Assembly: GCF_003947455.1 (NCBI RefSeq)
Contig: NZ_QHJH01000004.1
Coordinates: 1-64,000, forward strand
Length of the DNA: 64,000 nt
Direction of reading: 5' to 3'
DNA from: Streptomyces sp. WAC 04229
Lineage (GTDB): Bacteria; Actinomycetota; Actinomycetes; Streptomycetales; Streptomycetaceae
A program made the translations under genes and the position numbers. The notes under the pieces were generated by a model that had not been told where the DNA came from, did not search any database, and saw only the letters and a program-made list of their open reading frames with translations. Of the stretch, positions 27,637 through 36,259 are shown piece by piece (the first letter of the stretch is position 1; each line of letters opens with the position of its first letter).

Positions 27637-28995
27637 ATGGCGAAGAGGCACGTGTACGCGGTGGTCGACCCCGCCAGCGGAAAGCTGGTCAAGGAGTACC
27701 CGACCGCGACGGACGAGGTCGTGGCGGGGGCCGTCGACGCGGCGGCGGAAACCTACGCGCAGTGGTCGAGGCGGACTTCCGTGGAACAGCGCGCCCAGCT
27801 GCTGAACACCGTCGCCGCCCTCCACGACGAGCGCGGCGCGCAACTTGCCGAGATCATCCATCGGGAGATGGGCAAGCCGGTGGACGAGGCCGTCGCGGAG
27901 GTCGAGTTCAGCGCCTCGATCTACAGGTACTACGCAGAGAACGCGGAGAAGTTCCTCGCCGACGAACCGATCGAGCTCCTCGAAGGAGAGGGCACCGCTC
28001 TCGTCCGTCGCCAGCCGGTCGGCGTGCTGCTGGGGATCATGCCCTGGAACTACCCGTACTACCAGGTGGCCCGGTTCGCCGCGCCCAACCTCGCGCTGGG
28101 CAACACCATCGTGCTCAAGCACGCGTCGCAGTGTCCGGAGTCGTCCGAGGCGCTCCAGCATCTGTTCACGGACGCGGGCTTCCCCCGGGGCGCCTACGTC
28201 AACGTCCACGCCACCGGCGAGCAGATCGCTCGGGCCATCGCGGACCCCAGGGTGCAGGGCGTCTCCTTCACCGGTTCGGAGCGGGCCGGCGCGGAGGTCG
28301 CCGAGAAGGCCGGGCGCAGCCTCAAGAAGGTGGTGCTCGAGCTGGGCGGCTCGGATCCCTTCATCGTGCTGTCGACCGACGACCTCGACGCCACGGTCCA
28401 GGCGGCGGTCGAGACGCGGTTCGAGAACACCGGGCAGGCGTGCAACGCCGCGAAGCGCTTCATCGTCGCCGAGGACCTCTACGACGCCTTCCTCGACAAG
28501 TTCACCGAGAAGGTGCTCGCCCTGACCGACGGGCTGACGCCGCTCTCCTCGGTCGCCGCCGCCGAGTACCTCGAGGAGCAGGTCGAGCGAGCCGTCGCCG
28601 ACGGGGCGACCTTCGTCTCCGCACGACAGCGCGAAGGAGCGTACTTCCCGCCCGGCGTTCTGACGGGCGTCTCGCCGACGTCGGCGTCGGCCGCCGAGGA
28701 GTTCTTCGGCCCCGTGGCGACCGTCTACCGCGTCGGATCCGAGGACGAGGCCGTCGAGCTGGCGAACGGAACCCCGTACGGGCTGGGCTCCTACGTGTTC
28801 ACGACGGACACCGAGCAGGCGCTGCGCGTCGCCGACAGGATCGACGCCGGCATGGTCTTCGTCAACGGCGTCGGCCTCGAAGGCGCGGAACTGCCTTTCG
28901 GCGGGGTGAAGCAGTCCGGTTTTGGCCGCGAACTGGGGCGGGCCGGAATCGACGAGTTCGCCAACAAGAAGCTCATCCGCACCGCCCGGACGTGA
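27637..28995 (+). CDS. NAD(P)-dependent aldehyde dehydrogenase (succinate-semialdehyde type)
   Basis: From ATG 27637 (AAGGAG five bases upstream) the protein has 452 residues; an upstream in-frame ATG at 27607 overlaps the previous stop and is also possible. The catalytic Cys269 lies in NTGQACNAAKRF and the general base Glu235 in LELGGSDPF. The Rossmann-associated SFTGSERAGAEV is intact, as is PWNYPYYQV. It should oxidise an aldehyde acid, the last step in making a dicarboxylate. The nearest named family is GabD/succinate-semialdehyde dehydrogenase; ChnE-like 6-oxohexanoate oxidation is an inference from context. Confidence 0.88.
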   Translation: MAKRHVYAVVDPASGKLVKEYPTATDEVVAGAVDAAAETYAQWSRRTSVEQRAQLLNTVAALHDERGAQLAEIIHREMGKPVDEAVAEVEFSASIYRYYAENAEKFLADEPIELLEGEGTALVRRQPVGVLLGIMPWNYPYYQVARFAAPNLALGNTIVLKHASQCPESSEALQHLFTDAGFPRGAYVNVHATGEQIARAIADPRVQGVSFTGSERAGAEVAEKAGRSLKKVVLELGGSDPFIVLSTDDLDATVQAAVETRFENTGQACNAAKRFIVAEDLYDAFLDKFTEKVLALTDGLTPLSSVAAAEYLEEQVERAVADGATFVSARQREGAYFPPGVLTGVSPTSASAAEEFFGPVATVYRVGSEDEAVELANGTPYGLGSYVFTTDTEQALRVADRIDAGMVFVNGVGLEGAELPFGGVKQSGFGRELGRAGIDEFANKKLIRTART

Positions 28996-29024
28996 TCGCC
29001 GCACCGCGCAGAAGGAAGACCGCC

Positions 29025-30140
29025 ATGACCATCGAATTCGACGCCGCTGTCTTCAGGACGCCGAACGAACCACTGACCATCGAACGAGTGAATCTTCCCT
29101 CGACGCCTCCGCCCGGCGAGGTGCTGGTGCGGCTCAAGGCGAGCGGAGTGTGCCACAGCGACCTGCACGTGCTCGTGGGCGACTGGGAGGTCCCTTCGCC
29201 GATGATCCTCGGCCACGAAGGGGCCGGGATCATCGAAAGCGTCGGCGAAGGTGTCACGACCCTGAGCAAGGGCGACCACGTCGTGCTGTCCTGGACGCCT
29301 TCATGTCGCCGCTGCCGCTACTGCATCAGCGGCAGGCCCGTCCTGTGTGACATGGTCAGCGAACACTCGGCGAACCACCTCTCGTTCGACGGCCGGACCC
29401 GGATCACGTCCGTGGACGAGGGCGACGTCTACAGCTTCGCGGGCCTCGGAACGTTCGGCCAGTACACCCTCGTGCCCGAGTCCGCCGCGATCGCGATCCG
29501 GGACGACGCCCCGTTCCCGCAGTCGGCATTGGTCGGATGCGCCGTCACCACCGGCGTCGGCGCGGCCGTCAACACGGCCGGCGTGCGGCCGAGCGACACC
29601 GTGCTGGTCCTCGGCTGCGGAGGCGTCGGGCTGAACGCGATCCAGGGGGCCCGGCTCGCAGGCGCCCGGAGGATCATCGCCGCGGACATCTCCGACGAGA
29701 AGCTCGAGCAGGCACGCGTCTTCGGTGCGACCGACCTGATCAACAGCGCCCGCGAGAATGTCGCCGACAGGGTGCACCAACTCACCGACGGACGCGGCGT
29801 GGAGATCGCCATCGAGGCCATCGGACTGCCCCGCACCATCGAGTCCGCCTACGAGGTCCTGGCCCGAGGCGGCACGGCGGTAGTCGCCGGGCAAGTGGCG
29901 GACGGCATGAGGATCTCCATCGACCCCTTCGTCATGTCCGATCAGGAACTGTCGCTCATCGGCTCGAACTACGGCTCCAGCAAGCCGGATTCCGACTTCC
30001 CCATGCTGATCGACCACTACATGAACAACCGCATCGACCTGGACTCCCTCGTGACGAGCGAGATCGGTCTCCAGGACATCAACGAGGCGTTCGACCAGAT
30101 GAAGCGCGGCATCGGCATCCGCTCGGTGATCACGTACTGA
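29025..30140 (+). CDS. Zinc-dependent alcohol dehydrogenase (medium chain)
   Basis: The 371-residue protein has the catalytic-zinc segment GVCHSDLH with GHEGAGIIESVG. The structural-zinc cysteines are in CRRCRYCISGRPVLC, and the NAD fold in VLGCGGVGLNAIQGA. It matches class III-like medium-chain alcohol dehydrogenases of Actinobacteria. GAAGGAAG lies upstream of the ATG. It follows the aldehyde dehydrogenase by 29 bp, so alcohol to aldehyde to acid oxidation is encoded back to back. In the proposed pathway it oxidises an omega-hydroxy acid. Confidence 0.9.
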   Translation: MTIEFDAAVFRTPNEPLTIERVNLPSTPPPGEVLVRLKASGVCHSDLHVLVGDWEVPSPMILGHEGAGIIESVGEGVTTLSKGDHVVLSWTPSCRRCRYCISGRPVLCDMVSEHSANHLSFDGRTRITSVDEGDVYSFAGLGTFGQYTLVPESAAIAIRDDAPFPQSALVGCAVTTGVGAAVNTAGVRPSDTVLVLGCGGVGLNAIQGARLAGARRIIAADISDEKLEQARVFGATDLINSARENVADRVHQLTDGRGVEIAIEAIGLPRTIESAYEVLARGGTAVVAGQVADGMRISIDPFVMSDQELSLIGSNYGSSKPDSDFPMLIDHYMNNRIDLDSLVTSEIGLQDINEAFDQMKRGIGIRSVITY

Positions 30141-30157
30141 AAGGCAGGGGCGATCCC

Positions 30158-31414
30158 ATGGCCCTGGAATCATCACGCTCGGCTTTCGAGCGAGCCCGCC
30201 GCAGCGTCGGCGGGGGTGTGGGGTCGGGCCTGCGCGCCGCGATGCCTCCCCATCCGCTCTTCGTGCGGGAGGCGCGGGGCGCGTACGTCTGGGACCTGGA
30301 CGGCGACCGGTACGTCGACTACGTGATGGCCTGGGGCCCGCTCGTCCTCGGTCACGGCGACCCGCGCGTGGTGTCCGCCGTGACGCAGGTGGCGGCGAAG
30401 ATGCAGGTCGTCGGCACCGGCCACCCGCTCGAGTACCTCGCGGCGGAAGCGGTTCTCGAGGCCGTGCCGCACGGCGAGCGACTGCTGTGGAGCAACACGG
30501 GGACCGAGGCGGTGCAGGTGGCGCTGCGCCTCGCGCGCGCCGCCACCGGGCGGCGCCGCGTCCTCAAGTTCGCGAAGAGCTACCACGGCTGGCACGACAC
30601 CGTGTACGCCGGGATGTCCGAGGACGACTGCGACCGCCCCGCAACCCCCGGTGGACCGGGACAGTCGGCAAGCGTCCTCGACGACCTGGTCGTGGCGCGC
30701 TTCAACGACGTACAGCTGGCCGAGCGCCTGCTGGGCGAGGCCGTCGAGCGCGACATCGCGGCCGTACTGGTCGACCCGGTGATGAGCAACGCAGGCGTCG
30801 AAGTACCCTCACCGCAGTTTCTGTCGACGCTGCGAACCCTCTGCGACCGGCACGGTGTCGTCCTCGTCTTCGACGAGGTGATCGCCGGGTTCAGGATCGC
30901 ACGGGGCGGGGCGGCCGAGAAGTACGGTGTGCTGCCCGACCTGTCCGTCTTCGGGAAGGCGATGGCCGGCGGCTTCACCCAGAGCGCCGTCGTCGGCCGG
31001 GCCGAACTGGTCGATCAGGTGACGGCCGGCGTCGTGCACGCCGGAACCTTCAACGCCAACCCGGTCGCACTGGCAGCCGTGACGGCGACGATGCGCGTCC
31101 TGGCCGATCCCTCGGTGTATGAGCTGCTCGAACGGACCTCGTCCGAGTTCGAAGCCCTCGTCGGCGGCGCTCTCGGTTCATCTGCCGACTTCGGCTGCTT
31201 CAACCGGGTCGGCTCGCTCCTCCAGTACGTCCCCGCCGGTGGAGCCACCGGACTCCACGGGACCAGCGGGCTCTGGACCGTGATCCTCGAAGAGATGCTG
31301 CGTCAAGGCTTCCTGTTCATGCCGTCCGGCAAGGTCTTCATCAGCACGGCACACACCGCCGCCGACATCGAGGCGACGGCCGAGGTCCTCGACCGGCTGC
31401 TGCGACGGTTGTGA
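30158..31414 (+). CDS. Class III PLP-dependent aminotransferase (HemL-like)
   Basis: The 418-residue protein begins with the class III pattern FVREARGAYVWDLDGDRYVDYVMAWGPLVLGH. The PLP lysine is Lys267 in SVFGKAMAGG, and VFDEVIAGFR holds the PLP-binding Asp. It is closest in pattern to glutamate-1-semialdehyde aminomutase-like proteins, but the gene context is catabolic, so an amine or amino-acid transaminase is more likely. Start ATG 30158 with AGGGG upstream, 17 bp after the alcohol dehydrogenase. It is the last gene before a strong terminator. It could remove an amino group from a pathway intermediate or from the primary amine. Confidence 0.85.
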   Translation: MALESSRSAFERARRSVGGGVGSGLRAAMPPHPLFVREARGAYVWDLDGDRYVDYVMAWGPLVLGHGDPRVVSAVTQVAAKMQVVGTGHPLEYLAAEAVLEAVPHGERLLWSNTGTEAVQVALRLARAATGRRRVLKFAKSYHGWHDTVYAGMSEDDCDRPATPGGPGQSASVLDDLVVARFNDVQLAERLLGEAVERDIAAVLVDPVMSNAGVEVPSPQFLSTLRTLCDRHGVVLVFDEVIAGFRIARGGAAEKYGVLPDLSVFGKAMAGGFTQSAVVGRAELVDQVTAGVVHAGTFNANPVALAAVTATMRVLADPSVYELLERTSSEFEALVGGALGSSADFGCFNRVGSLLQYVPAGGATGLHGTSGLWTVILEEMLRQGFLFMPSGKVFISTAHTAADIEATAEVLDRLLRRL

Positions 31415-31449
31415 CGTCCGCATCCAGCCGCGTGCAATCCCCACCCGCT

Positions 31450-31492
31450 CCGGGCCAGGCCGCGTGTTCAGTTCCCCCGCGGCCTGGCCCGG
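31450..31492 (+). terminator. Strong hairpin ending the monooxygenase operon
   Basis: Perfect 15-bp arms at 31450-31464 and 31478-31492 (CCGGGCCAGGCCGCG and its complement) enclose a 13-nt loop. It lies 35 bp past the aminotransferase stop and 21 bp before the CoA-ligase start, so it may stop or attenuate transcription into the ligase genes. Confidence 0.85.
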
Positions 31493-31513
31493 CCCACCTT
31501 CCCGGAAGACACC

Positions 31514-33070
31514 ATGCTGAACCTCTCGGTCCTGCTCGAGGACTCCGCCCGCACACACCCGGACCGGGACGCCGTCGTCCTCGGCACGACCCGCCTCACC
31601 TACGCCCAGGTCGAGGCCGCCGCCAACCGGGTCGCCAACCTCCTGGTCGACCGCGGCATCTGGCCCGGCGACAAGGTCGCGCTCAGCTGTCCGAACGTGC
31701 CCTGGTTCCCCATCGTCTACTACGGGATCCTCAAGGCCGGCGCCGTCGTCGTACCGCTCAACATCCTGCTCAAGAGCCGGGAGATCGCCTACCACCTGAC
31801 CGACTCGAAGGCGAAAGCGTACTTCTGCTTCGAGGGGGACGCGGGCCTGCCGATGGGTGCGGAGGGACACGCCGGGTTCACCGAGACCGCGGGCTGCGAG
31901 CACTTCTTCCTTGTCACCGCCGATCCCGAGGCGCACAGTCCGATCGAAGGCGTCGAGACCATGGGCGCCGCGCTGCAGGGCAGCGCGACGACGTTCGACA
32001 GCATGGGGACCACGGGGGACGACCCGGCTGTGCTGCTCTACACGAGTGGTACGACAGGACAGGCGAAGGGTGCCGAACTCAGCCACGCCAACCTGGTTCT
32101 CAACGCCCTGGCGTGCAACCGGCTGTTGGACAACCGTCCCGCCCTGGACACCCACTTGGTCGTACTGCCGCTGTTCCACTCCTTCGGCGCGACCGTGCAG
32201 ATGAACGCCGGCTTCTCGACGGCGAGCACCCTGGTGTTGTTGCCACGGTTCGACGCCCGGCAGGCGGTCTCTCTGATGCAGCGGGAGGAGATCACCTTCT
32301 TCGCGGGCGTTCCCACCATGTGGTGGGGCCTGTTGCAGGCGCTCACCGACGATGTCGACGTCGCGAGGATCGCGAAGAACCTGCGAGTAGGCGTCTCCGG
32401 CGGAGCCTCTCTCCCTGCCGAGATCATCAAGCAGGTCGGGGAGCGTCTGGGGGTCCGGGTTCTGGAGGGCTACGGCCTCTCCGAGACTTCTCCGGTGGTG
32501 ACCTTCAGCGATCCGGCGCGAGAGCCACGGCCCGGCTCCATCGGCGTGCCGGTCTGGGGCGTGGAGCTCAAGCTCGTCAACTCGGACTGGTCGGAGGTCG
32601 AGGACGACGGCACGGGCAGCGTCATCGGGGAGATCGCGGTCAAGGGCCACAACGTGATGAAGGGTTACCACGGCCGCCCCCAGGCCACCGCCGAAGCAGT
32701 CAGGGACGGCTGGTTCCGCACCGGCGACCTCGCCCGCAGGGACAAGGACGGCTTCTACTACATCGTCGACCGGGCGAAGGACCTGATCATCCGCGGCGGC
32801 TTCAACGTGTACCCGCGTGAGATCGAGGAGGTCCTGATGACGCACCCCGCGATCAGCCTGGCTGCGGTCGTCGGCGTGCCGCACGAGAGCCACGGCGAGG
32901 AGATCAAGGCGTTCGTCATCCTCGACCGCGGCGCCGAGGCCCGTCCCGAGGAGCTGATCGCCTGGGGCAGGGAGCAGATGGCCGGCTACAAGTACCCGCG
33001 CATCGTGGAGATCGTGCAGACCCTGCCGATGACGTCCACCGGAAAGATCCTCAAGCGCGAACTCACGTGA
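31514..33070 (+). CDS. AMP-forming acyl-CoA ligase (1)
   Basis: The 518-residue ANL-family enzyme has the AMP-binding P-loop YTSGTTGQAKG from residue 176 and EGYGLSETSPV. The hinge DLIIRGGFNVYPREIEE and the C-terminal catalytic Lys in STGKILKREL are present. It activates a carboxylic acid to an acyl-CoA with ATP. By location it may charge the dicarboxylate or fatty acid produced by the preceding operon. It is followed 42 bp later by a second, clearly different ligase. The chain length of the substrate is not predictable. Confidence 0.9.
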   Translation: MLNLSVLLEDSARTHPDRDAVVLGTTRLTYAQVEAAANRVANLLVDRGIWPGDKVALSCPNVPWFPIVYYGILKAGAVVVPLNILLKSREIAYHLTDSKAKAYFCFEGDAGLPMGAEGHAGFTETAGCEHFFLVTADPEAHSPIEGVETMGAALQGSATTFDSMGTTGDDPAVLLYTSGTTGQAKGAELSHANLVLNALACNRLLDNRPALDTHLVVLPLFHSFGATVQMNAGFSTASTLVLLPRFDARQAVSLMQREEITFFAGVPTMWWGLLQALTDDVDVARIAKNLRVGVSGGASLPAEIIKQVGERLGVRVLEGYGLSETSPVVTFSDPAREPRPGSIGVPVWGVELKLVNSDWSEVEDDGTGSVIGEIAVKGHNVMKGYHGRPQATAEAVRDGWFRTGDLARRDKDGFYYIVDRAKDLIIRGGFNVYPREIEEVLMTHPAISLAAVVGVPHESHGEEIKAFVILDRGAEARPEELIAWGREQMAGYKYPRIVEIVQTLPMTSTGKILKRELT

Positions 33071-33112
33071 CCGGCACGCCAAGCGCATGGACACGGGTGG
33101 GAAGGACGGCAG

Positions 33113-34792
33113 ATGACAGTGGACGAGGGCCGGTGGCGGGGCACGTTCCCCGGCGGGTTCGGTACGGGGACGGGCGCGGCCCCCGACTCGCTCGTGGCCG
33201 CCTGGAAGGCACGCGTGGCGAGGAACCCGGACGGCACAGCGCTCCGATTCTTCGACGGTGCTCTGTCCGCGCGGGAGGTGGACGCGGCGTCGGACGCCCT
33301 GGCCGCAGCGTTCCAGGCCCGCGGAACCGGTCGGGGTGATCGGGTCGGCGTGTACCTGCAGAACCTTCCGCAGTACGCGCTGGTGCTGCTGGCCCTGTGG
33401 AAGCTGGGGGCCACGGCACTGGGGCTCAATCCGATGTACCGGCGTCAGGAGCTGCGCCGGATCGTCGACGACTCCGGGGCGGTCGGGGTCGTCTGTGCGG
33501 ACTCGGACGTCCACGAGACGCTCGGCACGCTGGCGGGGAGCACGGTCCGATGGCTGGTCAGCACGTCGGCATTGGATTACCAGTCGAGGAACGATCCGCG
33601 GGTCTTCATGACGACGGAGCGTCACGCTCCGGCACCGGACGGCGACCTGGCGGCCCTGATCGGCGAGTTCGAGGGCCGCAGCCCTTCACCCGTGGAGCTG
33701 ACCCGCGACGACGTCGCGTTCCTGACGTACACCTCGGGAACCACGGGGCCGCCGAAGGGTGCCATGAACACCCACGGCAACGTCCTGAGCGTGGTGGCGA
33801 CGTGCGCGTCGTGGATGGGTGTGAGCGACGGTGACGTCGTGCTCGCCATGGCCCCGCTGTTCCACATCACGGGCGCGGTGGTCAACGCGACGATCTCCCT
33901 GCTCACCGACACCACGCTCGTCCTCACGGGGCGGTTCCACCCCGCAGTAGCCCTGGACGCCTTCGCCGAGCACGGGGTGACCTACACCATCGGCTCCATC
34001 ACCGCGTACAACGCCCTCTACGAGCTGCCGCAGGCCGGACCGGAGCACTTCGCGTCGGTGAAGGCCCTGTACTCCGGCGGCGCGCCGATCCCCCCGGCCA
34101 CAGTCGAGCGGTTCCAGGAGCGATTCGGCGTCTACCTCCACAACGGCTACGGGATGACCGAGACGACGTCCGCCGTCATCGCCGTGCCTCCGGGGGACAG
34201 GGCCCCCGTGCATCCGCCGAGCGGCACGCTCTCCATCGGCAAGCCCCTGCCGCACCTCACCGCGCGCGTCGTGGACCCGCACGGCAATCCGGTGCCGAGC
34301 GGGGAACAGGGCGAACTGGAGTTGAGCGGGCCGCAGGTGGTGCCCGGCTACTGGGAAAAGCCCGAAGTCACCCGCCAGACGATGCCGGAGGGCCGGCTCC
34401 GTACCGGTGACGTAGCCGTCATCGACGAGGAGGGCTGGGTCTACCTGGTGGACCGGCTCAAGGACCAGATCAACGTGTCCGGTTACAAAGTCTGGCCGCG
34501 CGAGGTCGAGGACGCTCTGTACGAGCACCCGTCGGTGCTGGAGGCCGCGGTCGTCGGGCAGCCGGACGCGTACCGCGGTGAGACCGTCGTCGCCTACGTC
34601 TCGCTCAAGGCGGGCCTGACCGCCGCGGCGGAGGAGCTGATCGCCTTCGCCCGGGATCGTCTGGCCGCCTACAAGTGTCCCCGCGAGGTCCATTTCCTCG
34701 CCGACCTGCCCAAGACGCAGAGCGGCAAGATCCGGCGTGCCGAACTACGCCGCATCGACGTCGCCGGACCGGTACCACCCTCCACGGACTGA
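33113..34792 (+). CDS. AMP-forming acyl-CoA ligase (2)
   Basis: The 559-residue ANL enzyme carries YTSGTTGPPKG from residue 206, GYGMTETTSAV, DQINVSGYKVWPREVED and the C-terminal QSGKIRRAEL lysine. It is only distantly similar to ligase 1. Two ligases in tandem suggest two acids, for example a parent fatty acid and a shorter dicarboxylate. GGACGG-type ribosome binding sequence precedes the ATG. An SDR gene remnant follows its stop. Confidence 0.9.
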   Translation: MTVDEGRWRGTFPGGFGTGTGAAPDSLVAAWKARVARNPDGTALRFFDGALSAREVDAASDALAAAFQARGTGRGDRVGVYLQNLPQYALVLLALWKLGATALGLNPMYRRQELRRIVDDSGAVGVVCADSDVHETLGTLAGSTVRWLVSTSALDYQSRNDPRVFMTTERHAPAPDGDLAALIGEFEGRSPSPVELTRDDVAFLTYTSGTTGPPKGAMNTHGNVLSVVATCASWMGVSDGDVVLAMAPLFHITGAVVNATISLLTDTTLVLTGRFHPAVALDAFAEHGVTYTIGSITAYNALYELPQAGPEHFASVKALYSGGAPIPPATVERFQERFGVYLHNGYGMTETTSAVIAVPPGDRAPVHPPSGTLSIGKPLPHLTARVVDPHGNPVPSGEQGELELSGPQVVPGYWEKPEVTRQTMPEGRLRTGDVAVIDEEGWVYLVDRLKDQINVSGYKVWPREVEDALYEHPSVLEAAVVGQPDAYRGETVVAYVSLKAGLTAAAEELIAFARDRLAAYKCPREVHFLADLPKTQSGKIRRAELRRIDVAGPVPPSTD

Positions 34793-34829
34793 TCGTTGTG
34801 CTCTTCCCTGGAGCAGCACCATCACCGCC

Positions 34830-34991
34830 GTCGGCAAGGAGGTGGCCGCCGACCGCCCCCTGCGGTGTCCGGGCGTGCCTACCGACATCGCCTCCACCGT
34901 GGCGTACCTGGCCTCGGAGGACTCCTCCTGGGTCACCGGCCACATCCTCACCGTCGACGGCGGCCTCACGGTCGACGGCGGCACCGCGTGA
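34830..34991 (+). pseudogene. C-terminal fragment of a short-chain dehydrogenase/reductase
   Basis: The frame reads PGVPTDIASTVAYLASEDSSWVTGHILTVDGGL and ends TA-stop. This is the classical C-terminus of SDR enzymes such as FabG-like reductases. The N-terminal cofactor domain with TGxxxGxG and YxxxK is missing, so the gene is truncated. It lies between ligase 2 and the acyl-CoA dehydrogenase. Confidence 0.8.
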
Positions 34992-35020
34992 CGACCGCGC
35001 CCATCCGACAAAGGACATCC

Positions 35021-36259
35021 ATGACTTTCCCTCACCTTCCGCCGGAGATCGCGGAGCTGCGTGAGCGCACTCACCGGTTCGTTCGCGAGGTCGTCATAGA
35101 CGCCGAGCCCGCACCGGGCGGACGTCTCGACCAGACCACCCGTGACCGGCTGCAGGCCGCGGCGAAGGAGGCCGGTGTCTTCGCGCCGCTCGTGCCGACG
35201 GAGTACGGCGGACAGGGCCTGCCCATCGAGCACTGGTCACCGATCCTGCAGGAGGCCGGCTACTCGCCGATCGGTCCCGTGGCGCTCAACTGCATGGCAC
35301 CCGACGAGGGGAACATGCACATGCTCAACCTCATCGCGACCCAAGAGCAGAAGAAGCACTACCTCGCGCCCCTGGCGGCCGGGGACGTCCGGTCCTGCTT
35401 CGGCATGACCGAGCCCCACCCCGGAGCGGGATCCGACCCGGCGGCGCTGCGGACCACAGCCGTGCGCACCGACGGCGGCTGGATCATCGACGGCCACAAG
35501 CGGTTCACCAGCGGGGCTGTCGGTGCCGGGTTCTGCATCGTGATGGCGCGAACGCCGGCCGTCGACGGCTCCCCCGAAGGGGCCACCATGTTCCTCGTAG
35601 ACATGACGAACCCCGGAATCCGGGTCGGCGAGGCGATCCACACCGTCGACCGCTCCATCGACGGCGGTCACCCGCACCTCCACCTGGAAGACTGCTTCGT
35701 TGCCGACGACGCGGTGCTCGGCGAGGTGGGACTGGGATTCCGGTACGCGCAGGTACGGCTCGGACCCGCACGTCTCACACACTGCATGCGGTGGCTGGGG
35801 CTGGCGCGGCGGGCGCACGACATCGCGCTGGACCGGGCCGCGCGGCGTGAGCTGTTCGGCGGCCCGATCGACTCGCTCGGCCTGGCGCAGCACCTCATCG
35901 CCGAGTCGGTGATCGACATCGAGACCTCCGACGCGGTCATCGCCAAGACCGCGGCTCTGCTGCACAGTGACCCGAAGGCGGGTTCGGCGATGTCGTCGGT
36001 GGCGAAGGTGCACTGTTCGGAGGCGGTCTTCCGGGTGGTCGACCGTGCCGTCCAGATCTGCGGAGGGGACGGGGTCTCCGACGGGCTTCCACTGGCGCAG
36101 TACCTCAACGAGGTCCGCCCGTTCCGGATCTACGACGGCTCCAACGAGACCCACCGGTGGGCCATCGCCCGCCGGGCATCGGCCGGCCGCAGCGCAGCGG
36201 TCCAGGCCGGTGAGCGGTACCGGGGCGACGCTGTCGTGGGCCGGAACGGAGGCTCGTGA
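35021..36259 (+). CDS. Acyl-CoA dehydrogenase (ACAD10/11-like)
   Basis: The 412-residue flavoprotein has the FAD/acyl-CoA signature CFGMTEPHPGAGSDPAALRT and RFTSGAVGAGF. The C-terminal AVQICGGDGVSDGLPLAQYLNEVRPFRIYDGSNETHRWAIARR is typical too. AAGGA lies 5 nt before the ATG. It is directly followed by an aminoglycoside-phosphotransferase-like gene starting at its stop codon. That fixed pairing is the bacterial counterpart of mammalian ACAD10/ACAD11, where kinase and dehydrogenase domains are fused and act on 4-hydroxyacyl-CoAs through a phosphorylated intermediate. Confidence 0.85.
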   Translation: MTFPHLPPEIAELRERTHRFVREVVIDAEPAPGGRLDQTTRDRLQAAAKEAGVFAPLVPTEYGGQGLPIEHWSPILQEAGYSPIGPVALNCMAPDEGNMHMLNLIATQEQKKHYLAPLAAGDVRSCFGMTEPHPGAGSDPAALRTTAVRTDGGWIIDGHKRFTSGAVGAGFCIVMARTPAVDGSPEGATMFLVDMTNPGIRVGEAIHTVDRSIDGGHPHLHLEDCFVADDAVLGEVGLGFRYAQVRLGPARLTHCMRWLGLARRAHDIALDRAARRELFGGPIDSLGLAQHLIAESVIDIETSDAVIAKTAALLHSDPKAGSAMSSVAKVHCSEAVFRVVDRAVQICGGDGVSDGLPLAQYLNEVRPFRIYDGSNETHRWAIARRASAGRSAAVQAGERYRGDAVVGRNGGS

